A stretch of 20,497 bases of DNA. It comes from Casp-actino8 sp964614655 (GTDB lineage Bacteria > Actinomycetota > Acidimicrobiia > Acidimicrobiales > Ilumatobacteraceae). The stretch lies in NCBI GenBank assembly GCA_964614655.1, contig CAZTPF010000033.1:1-20497 (forward strand), written 5' to 3'. Under the pieces are notes generated by a model. That model searched no databases and was not told the DNA's origin. It saw nothing but the letters and a program-made list of their open reading frames with translations. The position numbers and the translations under genes are program-made. Shown here piece after piece: positions 6,894 through 14,107 of this stretch (positions are counted from its first letter, which is position 1; the number at the start of each line of letters is the position of its first letter).

Positions 6894-8112
6894 ACGTGAT
6901 CGGCACCGAATTCGGTCCGAGAACGAAGTTGCCGGTGCGCCATTCGATGAGATCGGTGGCGAGCTGCAGGTCGTCGAGACGGGTGAGCAGCTCTTCGAAG
7001 AGGATGCGTAGTTCGAGTCGAGCCAGAGGTGCTCCGAGGCAGTGGTGGCGCCCATAGGCACCGAACGCGACGTGATCGTTGGGTGATCGTGTGATGTCGA
7101 AGCGGAATGGGTCGGCGAACACCTTGTCGTCTCGGTTGGCCGAGGGATACAGGAGGAGCACACGGTCGTTTTCGCGGATGGTGAAGCCGTTCACTTCGAC
7201 GTCACGAGTGGCGGTGCGATTCATGTTGCGCACCGGAGTCGCCCATCGGAGCATCTCCTCGATGGCTCCCGGCAACAGGCTCATGTCGTTCTGCAGCATG
7301 CGCAACTGATCGCGATTTTGCAGCAAGGCGGCCACCCCGCCGGAGATCACGTGACGTGTGGTCTCGTCGCCTCCGACCAGAACCAGCATCGTCTCGAACA
7401 TGATGTCGACATCGGAGAGCCGTTCACCTTCCCATTCGGCGTTGACGATCAGGCTCACCAAATCTTCGGCATCGGAGTTCCGGCGTTCGGCGACCTTGCC
7501 CATGATGTATTCGTTCCATTGCATCACGGCCTCCACCACTTCGGCTTGGATCTGATCGCCTCCGGTGGCGAAGAGATCCGACCAGTGCAAGAGGGTGTCG
7601 TGGTCGGATTCGGGGAGATCCATCAACTCGCCGATCATGTACATCGGGAGCGGGGTCGCGATGTCGGCGACGATGTCGCAGCGGCCGGTGTCGATGACCG
7701 CATCGATGAGCTGAGTGACCTTGGCTCGCAGATAGGGCTCGTGGTCGGCGACTCGTCGCGGGGTGAATCCGTGGCCGACCAGACGACGACGCTTCGTGTG
7801 CTCGGGAGCGTCGAAGTTGATCATCGACGGCACCGAACTCTCGGGACGCGATCCTTGGCCCGAGCAGAAGGTGTGCCACTCGCGACTCATCATCGATACC
7901 AGCTCGTGGGAGGCCGCTCCCCAGATGCCGGTCTCGTCGTCCCAGTAGAGAGGCGCTTCGGCGCGCATCCAGGTGGTCAGGTCGTCGAAATTCGCGTAGA
8001 ACGCGGGATCGAGAAGGCGAATCTCGGGCCGGGTGGGATGGCCGGCGGCGCCACGACCGCCTCGATTCAGGTCGACCCGGAAGTCGGGTTCTTCGTTCGA
8101 GATCTCGCTCAT
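6880..8112 (-). CDS. Cytochrome P450 with CYP124/125-type heme loop
   Basis: This 410-residue protein is a complete bacterial class I P450. It has the I-helix oxygen-activation motif GGDETTR, the K-helix ExxR in EEMLRWATPVRNMNR, and the heme-ligand loop AFGAYGRHHCLG with C358 as thiolate ligand. The loop carries one residue more between FG and G-x-H-x-C than the usual FGxGxHxC. I recall the same spacing (FGGTGxHxC, FGGGGxHxC) in mycobacterial CYP125 and CYP124, which hydroxylate sterol or branched-lipid side chains, so a lipid-like substrate is a reasonable guess. Ferredoxin and reductase partners are not in the window. The dioxygenase gene lies 49 bp upstream on the same strand, but a TATGGT-N6-ATG leaderless promoter suggests independent transcription too. 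Confidence 0.92.
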   Translation of the reverse strand: MSEISNEEPDFRVDLNRGGRGAAGHPTRPEIRLLDPAFYANFDDLTTWMRAEAPLYWDDETGIWGAASHELVSMMSREWHTFCSGQGSRPESSVPSMINFDAPEHTKRRRLVGHGFTPRRVADHEPYLRAKVTQLIDAVIDTGRCDIVADIATPLPMYMIGELMDLPESDHDTLLHWSDLFATGGDQIQAEVVEAVMQWNEYIMGKVAERRNSDAEDLVSLIVNAEWEGERLSDVDIMFETMLVLVGGDETTRHVISGGVAALLQNRDQLRMLQNDMSLLPGAIEEMLRWATPVRNMNRTATRDVEVNGFTIRENDRVLLLYPSANRDDKVFADPFRFDITRSPNDHVAFGAYGRHHCLGAPLARLELRILFEELLTRLDDLQLATDLIEWRTGNFVLGPNSVPITFTAR

Positions 8113-8118
8113 GGGCGA

Positions 8119-8124
8119 ACCATA
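8119..8124 (-). promoter_or_regulatory. -10 hexamer, probable leaderless promoter of the P450 gene at 6880-8112
   Basis: On the reverse strand TATGGT is followed by six bases (TCGCCC) and the ATG at 8112. No Shine-Dalgarno or clear -35 is visible. Confidence 0.45.
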
Positions 8125-8161
8125 GCGAGCGTTTCGAGATGACGGTTGATCGGCGGAAGCG

Positions 8162-9127
8162 TTAGCGCGCTGGACGTGTTCCGACGATGCTGGCCCGCTC
8201 CATGATGCGGATGTCGGGCCAGTAGTCGCTGCTGGCGTAGTGCTGGCACGACCGGTTGTCCCAGAAGGCCACCGAGTCGTCTTCCCAATGGAAGCGACAC
8301 TGGTACTCGACGTTGTGACTCTCGCGCCACAACAGGGTCATCAGTTCGTCGCTCTCGGCCTCGGAAACACCGAGGACCCGATTCATGAAGATGGGATTGT
8401 TGTACAGGTGCTTGCGGCCGGTCTCGGGATGACGAGCAACCAGCGGGTGGACGACGAGGGGGTACTTTTCGCGCATCTCGCTCACCCGGTCGGCTGGCAC
8501 TTGACGTCCGAATGCCTTGACGAAGTCGTGTTCGGCGTCGAGAGATTCGATGCGGGCCTTCATGTCGTCGGTCAGACCGTCGTAGGCCGCGTACATGTCG
8601 CAGAACAGTGTGTCACCCCCCGACTCGGGAACCTTGATGGCGTGGAGAATCGCGCCCATCGAAGGCGTCTCACGCCATGTGACGTCGAAGTGCCAGGTGT
8701 TCTCGTAGCCCTTCACGTCGAACGACTTCTCGAAACGGACGAGTTCGGGAACACCGGTGTTCGACGGAAGGAACGGATGGATCTCGAGCTCGCCGAACCG
8801 CTTGGCGAAAGCCACGTGGCGCTCGGGGGTGAGCGGCTGTTCGCGGAAAAAGATCACTTTGTACTCGAGGAGAGCCCGACGCAGATCGTCGACTACCGGC
8901 TGGGCGAGTTCGGACGTGATGTCGATGCCTTGGATCTCGGCCCCGATGGTGGCGCCCAAACGCTTCACGTCGAAGTTCTGCCATTCGAGTGCGGCCAAGC
9001 GGGCCCGTTCCTCGGCCAGGTGCACGACCGGGCCGATGCGCTGGCCGTTCATCTCGACTCGATCTTTCGAGATGTGAACGGCGGCGTCCTGGGTGGCGAC
9101 GATGTCGGCATGAGCAGTGGTGGACAT
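8162..9127 (-). CDS. TauD/TfdA-family Fe(II)/2-oxoglutarate dioxygenase
   Basis: This 321-residue enzyme belongs to the family that couples 2-oxoglutarate decarboxylation to hydroxylation or cleavage of an organic substrate. The 2-His-1-carboxylate facial triad is visible as H146 and D148 (TWHFDVTW) and H296 (WDNRSCQHYA). R311 (IMERASIVG) is placed to bind the 2-oxoglutarate carboxylate. GATIGAEIQGIDI (58-70) and VIFFREQPLTPERHVAFAKRFG (91-112) are standard TauD-fold segments. Taurine, alkyl sulfate and chlorophenoxyacetate are typical family substrates; none can be chosen here. An AGGAGG Shine-Dalgarno precedes the ATG. The promoter overlaps the CTGACG palindrome shared with the divergent P450, suggesting repressor control. 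Confidence 0.93.
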   Translation of the reverse strand: MSTTAHADIVATQDAAVHISKDRVEMNGQRIGPVVHLAEERARLAALEWQNFDVKRLGATIGAEIQGIDITSELAQPVVDDLRRALLEYKVIFFREQPLTPERHVAFAKRFGELEIHPFLPSNTGVPELVRFEKSFDVKGYENTWHFDVTWRETPSMGAILHAIKVPESGGDTLFCDMYAAYDGLTDDMKARIESLDAEHDFVKAFGRQVPADRVSEMREKYPLVVHPLVARHPETGRKHLYNNPIFMNRVLGVSEAESDELMTLLWRESHNVEYQCRFHWEDDSVAFWDNRSCQHYASSDYWPDIRIMERASIVGTRPAR

Positions 9128-9142
9128 GACCCCTCCTGACCG

Positions 9143-9163
9143 TTTCTGACGATCCGTCAGAAA
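9143..9163. promoter_or_regulatory. CTGACG-type operator, copy 1 (perfect 9-3-9 palindrome)
   Basis: Arms TTTCTGACG and CGTCAGAAA are perfect inverted repeats around ATC. The site lies between the divergent dioxygenase and P450 genes. On the reverse strand a -10-like TAGATT (9162-9167) overlaps its edge by two bases, so the predicted dioxygenase transcription start falls inside the palindrome. That is the expected placement for a repressor site. Confidence 0.75.
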
Positions 9164-9167
9164 TCTA
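9162..9167 (-). promoter_or_regulatory. -10 hexamer of the dioxygenase promoter
   Basis: TAGATT on the reverse strand abuts and slightly overlaps operator copy 1, the same geometry as the TACAAT hexamer at 17789-17794 next to copy 3. Confidence 0.5.
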
Positions 9168-9192
9168 GCCGAGGAACCGACGGGAGGGCAGA

Positions 9193-10479
9193 ATGTCGCC
9201 GGGGAAAGGGGACGACATGTCGGATCGCCAGCCAGGGAGTGTGGAAGAAGCCGGATACGTGTTCGTGGATCCGGCGGCCTACGCCGACGAGGACTACTTC
9301 CATCGGGCGTGTGCCAAGTTGCGCGCCGAGGATCCGGTTCACCTGGTGGAGGGGCCGGGTTTCAATCCGTTCTACGCCATCACCAAGTCGGCCGACATCT
9401 TCGACATCGAAGCCAAGAACCAGATCTTTTTGAACGAACCGCGACCGGTACTCGGGACGGCTGAGGACGATGCTCGTCGGGCTCAGAACGGCGACATGTT
9501 GCGTACGTTGATCCATGTCGACGATCCGGAGCATCGGAATCTTCGTGGCGTCACGGCCGAATGGTTCCTGCCGAAGAACCTGTCGAAGTTGGAAGGCGTC
9601 CTCGAGGAGTACGCGCGTCGTTACGTCGACAAGATGTTCGAAATGGGCGGTGAATGCGACTTCGCGCGCGATATCGCCATGTACATGCCCCTGAACGTGA
9701 TCCTGTCGATCCTCGGGCTACCAGAGAGCGACTACCCGAAGATGCTGAAGCTCACCCAGGAGCTGTTCGGTTCGGCCGACGAGGATCTGCAGCGAGGAGA
9801 CGGCGACCCGTCGGCCGACCTCATCGCAGTGGTGCAGGACTTCTTCGCCTACTTCACGAAGCTGACCGAAGATCGTCGAGCGGTGCCGACCGGCGACATG
9901 GCGTCGGTGGTCGCCAACGCCACGATCGACGGTGAGCCACTGTCGCTCGTGCAGACCATCTCGTACTACGTGATCACGGCCACGGCCGGCCACGACACCA
10001 CGGCGGCCGCCATGGCGGGCGGACTGCACGCCCTCATCGAGCATCCCGACCAACTCGCGCGCCTGCAGGCCGACCCGGGTCTCATGAACACGGCTGTCGA
10101 CGAGATGATTCGCTGGGTCACTCCGGTGAAGCACTTCATGCGCACGGCGACCGAGGATTACGTGTTGCGAGACAAGACGATCAGAGCCGGCGAATCGGTC
10201 TTGTTGTCGTATCCATCGGGCAACCGCGACGAAGAGGCTCATCGTGATCCGTTCACGTTCGACGTCGGTCGCTCACCCAACAAGCACTTGGCTTTCGGCT
10301 TCGGCGTGCACTACTGCCTCGGCGCCATGTTGGCTCGTATGGAGCTGAAGGCACTCTTCCGAGAACTGCTGCCTCGGCTGAAGTCGGTCGAATTGGCCGG
10401 CGAGCCGAAATGGATGAAGACGATCTTCGTCGGTGGGCTGAAGACTCTGCCGATTCGTTACGAGGTGACGGCCGCCTGA
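9193..10479 (+). CDS. Cytochrome P450 (classical bacterial type)
   Basis: This 428-residue P450 has an AGHDTT I-helix motif, an ExxR in DEMIRWVTPVKHFMR, and the heme-binding AFGFGVHYCLG with C375 as ligand, followed by AMLARMELKALF. Unlike the P450 at 6880-8112, its heme loop has the standard length, so the two are not recent duplicates. Two starts are equally supported: the ATG at 9193 (GGGAGGG upstream) and the ATG at 9217 (AAAGGGGA upstream). It is divergent from the TauD-type dioxygenase, and operator copy 1 lies 30 bp before the first ATG, so both are probably induced by the same signal. Its stop lies 2 bp from the stop of the convergent amidohydrolase. The substrate is unknown. Confidence 0.93.
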   Translation: MSPGKGDDMSDRQPGSVEEAGYVFVDPAAYADEDYFHRACAKLRAEDPVHLVEGPGFNPFYAITKSADIFDIEAKNQIFLNEPRPVLGTAEDDARRAQNGDMLRTLIHVDDPEHRNLRGVTAEWFLPKNLSKLEGVLEEYARRYVDKMFEMGGECDFARDIAMYMPLNVILSILGLPESDYPKMLKLTQELFGSADEDLQRGDGDPSADLIAVVQDFFAYFTKLTEDRRAVPTGDMASVVANATIDGEPLSLVQTISYYVITATAGHDTTAAAMAGGLHALIEHPDQLARLQADPGLMNTAVDEMIRWVTPVKHFMRTATEDYVLRDKTIRAGESVLLSYPSGNRDEEAHRDPFTFDVGRSPNKHLAFGFGVHYCLGAMLARMELKALFRELLPRLKSVELAGEPKWMKTIFVGGLKTLPIRYEVTAA

Positions 10480-10481
10480 GG

Positions 10482-12158
10482 TCAGCGCGGCGCCGGCGAC
10501 ACGAGTTGGCCGGGCCGCTCCTCGAGTGCCGACTCGACGAGTCGGCCGTCGCGCACGATCGCTCGTCCGTTGACGAACGTGTGGACCATGCCAGTTGGCT
10601 GATCGGCCGTGAGTCGTTCGCCGTCGGCCGGGAAATCGCGCACCCGTCGTACGGGGCCGGGACCGACGGTGGCGGGGTCGAAGACGACCACGTCGGCGAA
10701 AGCACCTTCCCGCAGTTCGCCGCGGTCGGTGAACGAGAAGAGATCGGCCTGCACCTTGGTCAACTTGTGGATCGCCGTCTCGAGGGAGAACACCTTCTTC
10801 TCTCGAACCCACTTGCCGAGCAGATCGGTGGCGGCCACGGCATCGCACAACTGACCGACATGCGCGCCGGCGTCGGACAGGCCGAGGGTGGTCCGATCGA
10901 CCTGGAGCAACTTCTCGACACCGGCTTCGTCATCGTTGGCGACCATGGCCTTGAACCGGAGTTGAAGATCGGGCTCGAGGAGAGCCACGTCGAGCAGGGT
11001 GTCGAAAGGGTCGGTTCCGAGTCGTTCGGCGATCACGCTGATGCGCTGACCGATCAGCTCGGGAGACGCGTTCGACTCCATCACCTCGTAGCTGTCCCAG
11101 CGCGGAATCAGACCTTGCTTGTTGTCCCATGCAGTGCGGACGCGCTGGCGCCACTCGGGATCGGAATAGGCGGCTCGGCGCTCGTCGAGTGTCTTGGGCA
11201 TCAGCTCGGCGAACACCGGATTCGTGTTGAGGGTGAACGGTTCGACCATCGTCTGCGAGAAGGCGAGTGGTCGGCACGAGACCTGCGGCCAGACGTCGGC
11301 ACCAGTGGCGATGCCGGCTCGGTGGGTCTCGACTGCCTTCAGGTGGAAACCTTGGGCGGTCGTGAGAAGTGCGGTGAACGTGATCGGTGCGCCGACTTTG
11401 GGCTGAAGTTCGTAACAGTCGGCCAGGCTCAGGTTGTCGCCACCGTTCACGGCGATGACACCGCGGCCGCTGTCGCCGACCGCTTTGCACAGTGCTTCGA
11501 TTTCGCTTCGGCCGGCCCATCGACTCGGAATGGGCTGTCCGTCGGCACCCCGGTGAGTGACGGCGAAACTCGACGCGAAGCCGGCTGCACCCGTGTCCAT
11601 CGCTTGCCGTACGAGAGCAGCCATCTCGCTGATCTCCTCGTCCGTGGCCTCGCGCCCGACCGCGTCAGCGCCCATCACGAAGAGACGCAGGGGTGTGTGG
11701 CCGATGTACGCGGCATAGTTCAGAACGGTTCCGCGTCGACGGATCGAGTCGAGGTATTCGGGGAAAGACTCGAAGTCCCACGGAATGCCGGTCTTCAAGG
11801 TCTCCGGATCCATGTCTTCGACCTTTTCCATCGTGTGAGCGATGAGATCGCGATCGGATGCACGAGTGGGTGCGATGGAGAAGCCGCAGTTGCCGGCCAC
11901 CACCGTGGTGACACCGTGGAAACACGACGGAGTCATCGCCGGATCCCAGAAGACCTGCGCGTCGTAATGGGTGTGGATGTCGATGAACCCGGGTGCGACG
12001 ACCAGGCCCGACACGTCGATCGTCTCGTCGCCGTCGAGGTTCTCGCCGATGGCGACGATCCGGTCACCGCGCAGGGCGATGTCGGCGACGAATCCCGGCC
12101 GGCCGGTGCCGTCGACGATGGTGCCGCCTTTCAGGACGGTGGTGCTGCTCGTGCTCAT
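10482..12158 (-). CDS. D-aminoacylase/amidohydrolase-3 family hydrolase
   Basis: This 558-residue metal-dependent hydrolase belongs to the amidohydrolase superfamily branch of N-acyl-D-amino-acid deacylases. It has the N-terminal small beta domain followed by GFIDIHTHYDAQ (57-68) with the HxH metal pair H62/H64, NCGFS (90-94) with the family's bridging cysteine C91, and the catalytic aspartate D429 in GLSDAGAH. The C-terminal FADVVVFDPATV segment rebuilds the beta domain. The family hydrolyses amide or cyclic imide bonds, and many actinobacterial members have unknown substrates. A GGGGG Shine-Dalgarno precedes the ATG, and operator copy 2 lies 15 bp upstream of it, placing the gene in the same predicted regulon as the dioxygenase and P450. 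It is convergent with the P450. Confidence 0.9.
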   Translation of the reverse strand: MSTSSTTVLKGGTIVDGTGRPGFVADIALRGDRIVAIGENLDGDETIDVSGLVVAPGFIDIHTHYDAQVFWDPAMTPSCFHGVTTVVAGNCGFSIAPTRASDRDLIAHTMEKVEDMDPETLKTGIPWDFESFPEYLDSIRRRGTVLNYAAYIGHTPLRLFVMGADAVGREATDEEISEMAALVRQAMDTGAAGFASSFAVTHRGADGQPIPSRWAGRSEIEALCKAVGDSGRGVIAVNGGDNLSLADCYELQPKVGAPITFTALLTTAQGFHLKAVETHRAGIATGADVWPQVSCRPLAFSQTMVEPFTLNTNPVFAELMPKTLDERRAAYSDPEWRQRVRTAWDNKQGLIPRWDSYEVMESNASPELIGQRISVIAERLGTDPFDTLLDVALLEPDLQLRFKAMVANDDEAGVEKLLQVDRTTLGLSDAGAHVGQLCDAVAATDLLGKWVREKKVFSLETAIHKLTKVQADLFSFTDRGELREGAFADVVVFDPATVGPGPVRRVRDFPADGERLTADQPTGMVHTFVNGRAIVRDGRLVESALEERPGQLVSPAPR

Positions 12159-12173
12159 GGGTCCCCCTTCGAC

Positions 12174-12192
12174 AACTGACGCCTCGTCAGTT
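12174..12192. promoter_or_regulatory. CTGACG-type operator, copy 2 (perfect 8-3-8 palindrome)
   Basis: Arms AACTGACG and CGTCAGTT flank CCT. The site is 15 bp upstream of the D-aminoacylase-type gene start, overlapping the likely 5' end of its transcript. No clear TANNNT hexamer abuts it, unlike copies 1 and 3. Confidence 0.75.
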
Positions 12193-12296
12193 TCGCATCT
12201 CCCGAGCGTCCTGTCAGGGGCTGAGGAAGGAGATCGGGGTCACCCGCGGTAGGGTGGCGGTCCTGCTCAGGCCCGGGAAACCAGGTGGGAGCAGAT

Positions 12297-12371
12297 GGCG
12301 ATGTGGCCGAGTGGCTGAGGCAAGGGCCTGCAAAGCCCTCTACCTGGGTTCGATTCCCAGCATCGCCTCCA
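12297..12371 (+). tRNA. tRNA-Cys (GCA)
   Basis: The sequence folds as a complete tRNA. The acceptor stem is GGCGATG/CATCGCC, the D-stem GCC/GGC, the anticodon arm AGGGC-CTGCAAA-GCCCT and the T-arm CTGGG-TTCGATT-CCCAG. The anticodon GCA gives cysteine, and the discriminator base is U73, the usual cysteine identity element. CCA is encoded at 12369-12371. A TAGGGT at 12250-12255 could be its -10. The convergent lipoprotein gene ends only 3 bp downstream. Confidence 0.95.
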
Positions 12372-12374
12372 TTG

Positions 12375-13427
12375 TCATCCGCCGAGGGTGGCGCCGAGAA
12401 GAACGAAAGCCATCCGTCCTCCGGCGACATGGAGTCCGGCTCGGTCGTCGAACAACGACTCGAAGGCAGCCGGCGTCAACTGGGAGTCTCCGTCGTCGAT
12501 GCAATCCGAGTCGGCGTAACAGATCGGGACCAGGCTGTCTTGTCGATGAAAGGTCAGTGCGGGCCCGTCCGGTGGCTGCCACGCTCCGAAGGGCATGAAC
12601 GACTCACCGAGTTCGACGGCCCGGAAGCGGGGTTCGTCGAACAGGTTGACGGCGACGTCGGCATAGGAGGCCCCGGCTCGGAAGGGTTCGGTGACGAGCA
12701 CCGAATAGGCGTCGTGGAGTTCCACCAAGAAATCGGCGAAAGTGGGGCCCTGGGCCAACCACGAGTAGTTGGTGTAGTACGTGTCGCCTTCGATTGGCTC
12801 GAGAGCAGCGGACATCTGGACGGAGAAGTTGTCGTCGAGTCGAACACGAAACCGCTGACTGGTCTCGAGGGCTTCGTAGCGACCGGGTGAGAAGTCGTTG
12901 ATCGAGCAGTAGTAGACGTCGGCGGCCTCATCGGAGCCGCAATCGACGACACGCCAGACCTCCATGGTCAACCATTCCGGTTCGGTCGGGTCCCAATCGG
13001 AAATCGATGCGAGGTACAGGCCGTCGCCAAGATCGGTGGCATCATCGGAGTCGGGGAGCTCAGGTGATCCGAACGTGGCGTCGAGTCCGGCATCGCAGCA
13101 GCCTTCTGCAGTCCAGACGAACGAGGTGAAGCGGGGGTCGTCCGCAGACTCCACGAACGCTCCGACTGTGTCGTCGAATCGTGAGGTCGACTCGACCCAG
13201 CCGGGTGGTGCCACGTAATCGGGCGGCAGGCCGTACGGGCTCGACGTGTCGATCGGAACTTCGGTCGTCGTTGGTGTTGCCGTCGCCTCGGATGTGATGG
13301 GCGAGGGCTCGGAGGTGTTGCTCTCTTCGTTCTCGGCGCCTCCGCCGCAAGCGGCGAGCACCACCAGCGGGATGGCCGCCAGAAGGGCGAGTGAGGGAGT
13401 GGGACGGTGGGGCGGGCGAGAAATCAC
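12375..13427 (-). CDS. Putative lipoprotein of unknown function
   Basis: With the GTG start at 13427 this is a 350-residue lipoprotein. The signal peptide has PSLALLAAIPLVVLAAC with lipobox LAAC and lipidated C27, followed by a Ser/Thr/Glu/Pro linker (about 30-60) and then a globular domain. That domain holds several cysteines (a CC pair, VVDCGS, VYYCS, ICYADSDC) that could form disulfides outside the membrane. I do not recognise the domain. Longer starts exist (ATG at 13466, TTG at 13478), but they add a charged N-terminus before the signal peptide. The GTG at 13427 is preceded by TACGAT-N6, the leaderless pattern. It ends 3 bp from tRNA-Cys in convergent orientation. Confidence 0.75.
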   Translation of the reverse strand: MISRPPHRPTPSLALLAAIPLVVLAACGGGAENEESNTSEPSPITSEATATPTTTEVPIDTSSPYGLPPDYVAPPGWVESTSRFDDTVGAFVESADDPRFTSFVWTAEGCCDAGLDATFGSPELPDSDDATDLGDGLYLASISDWDPTEPEWLTMEVWRVVDCGSDEAADVYYCSINDFSPGRYEALETSQRFRVRLDDNFSVQMSAALEPIEGDTYYTNYSWLAQGPTFADFLVELHDAYSVLVTEPFRAGASYADVAVNLFDEPRFRAVELGESFMPFGAWQPPDGPALTFHRQDSLVPICYADSDCIDDGDSQLTPAAFESLFDDRAGLHVAGGRMAFVLLGATLGG

Positions 13428-13433
13428 GCCGGG

Positions 13434-13439
13434 ATCGTA
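13434..13439 (-). promoter_or_regulatory. -10 hexamer, probable leaderless promoter of the lipoprotein gene
   Basis: On the reverse strand TACGAT is followed by six bases (CCCGGC) and the GTG at 13427. It supports this start over the longer in-frame ones, but the start choice and the promoter call depend on each other. Confidence 0.4.
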
Positions 13440-13489
13440 GGCCCATCCGGCCTCGCCCCCAGCCATCCCCACCCTCAAGAAACCATCAG

Positions 13490-13553
13490 AATTCGCCCAC
13501 TCTGTTGCGCAGATGACTGCCGGCGGTGGCTAACGCAACAGAGTGCGCGAATT
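13490..13553. repeat. REP-like hairpin repeat, copy A
   Basis: Two 20-base arms (13490-13509 and 13534-13553) pair at 19 of 20 positions around a 24-base loop. The inner stem is CTCTGTTGCG/CGCAACAGAG. Copy B at 14045-14106 has the same arms and a loop identical at 20 of 24 positions in the same orientation. The copy begins 7 bp after the stop of the cupredoxin-like gene, so it could act as its terminator. However, the conserved loop is more than a terminator needs. Confidence 0.75.
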
Positions 13554-13560
13554 TCGTCGG

Positions 13561-13995
13561 TCAGGAGACGAGGGTGCAGACGACCGAGTGGCCGGGATGC
13601 TCGGTCAACTCGATCTCGCCGGGGATCGTCGCCGTGAAGACGAACCGAACCTCGGTTCCGGTCAGCTCGATGTCGTATTCGTGAAGGTGGTATTCCCTCT
13701 CGCTCGTGCTGGTGGCGACGAGCACGACGTCGGTACCGAGGGGGACTTGGAAGGTCTGATCCGAACCCGAATCGGCGTCGCACACGATTTCGGTCGGCGG
13801 TGGAATCGTGCTGGTCGTGGTGGCCTCAGTCGTCGTGGTGCTGCGGGGTGGCGAGGTCGAAGAAGGCGCTGCGGTGGAACCGATCGAAGGCTCGGGGGCA
13901 CGAGTCGACGAGGATGCTGACTCGTCGGACGAGCAGGCAACCAGGCCAAGAAGAACAGCCGCAGTGATCAGCGTGGATCTCGTCCTCGGGTGCAT
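13561..13995 (-). CDS. Small cupredoxin-like lipoprotein
   Basis: This 144-residue lipoprotein has a short signal peptide (1-20) with lipobox LVAC and lipidated C21, then a long Ser/Thr/Pro linker (22-68) as in many surface lipoproteins. The C-terminal domain (about 70-144) reads as a cupredoxin-type beta sandwich: TFQVPLGTDVVLVATS, EYHLHEYDIEL and FTATIPGEIELTEHPGHS. Histidines H103, H105, H133 and H136 and cysteine C140 could bind copper, but the classical Cys-x-x-x-x-His-x-x-x-x-Met ligand loop is not evident, so metal binding is uncertain. The ATG at 13995 has a weak GGGAGA upstream. The gene is framed on both sides by copies of the hairpin repeat. Confidence 0.75.
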   Translation of the reverse strand: MHPRTRSTLITAAVLLGLVACSSDESASSSTRAPEPSIGSTAAPSSTSPPRSTTTTEATTTSTIPPPTEIVCDADSGSDQTFQVPLGTDVVLVATSTSEREYHLHEYDIELTGTEVRFVFTATIPGEIELTEHPGHSVVCTLVS

Positions 13996-14044
13996 GCCAA
14001 TGAGTCTCCCGTTGCTTCTCCGCAGTTCCAGCAAAAGCGACGAT

Positions 14045-14106
14045 ATTCGCGCACTCTGTTGCGCAAATGACCGCCGGTGGTGCCTAACGCAACAGGGTGG
14101 GCGATT
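14045..14106. repeat. REP-like hairpin repeat, copy B
   Basis: Arms at 14045-14063 and 14088-14106 pair at 16 of 19 positions, again around a 24-base loop closely matching copy A. It lies directly after the stop codon of the aldonolactone-oxidase-like gene (TGA at 14110-14108) on the minus strand, the same placement as copy A relative to the cupredoxin-like gene. Confidence 0.75.
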
Positions 14107-14107
14107 T

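Noticed and set aside
10410..12179. Long open frame on the + strand (about 589 codons) antisense to the D-aminoacylase-type gene
   Set aside because: It has Arg/Gly/Asp/His-rich composition with no domain motifs and is the mirror frame of a gene with complete catalytic motifs; such frames are common in high-GC DNA.
12297..14107. tRNA-adjacent integrated element
   Set aside because: No integrase, transposase or repeated tRNA 3' end was seen. The lipoprotein genes show no obvious difference in base composition from their neighbours by eye.
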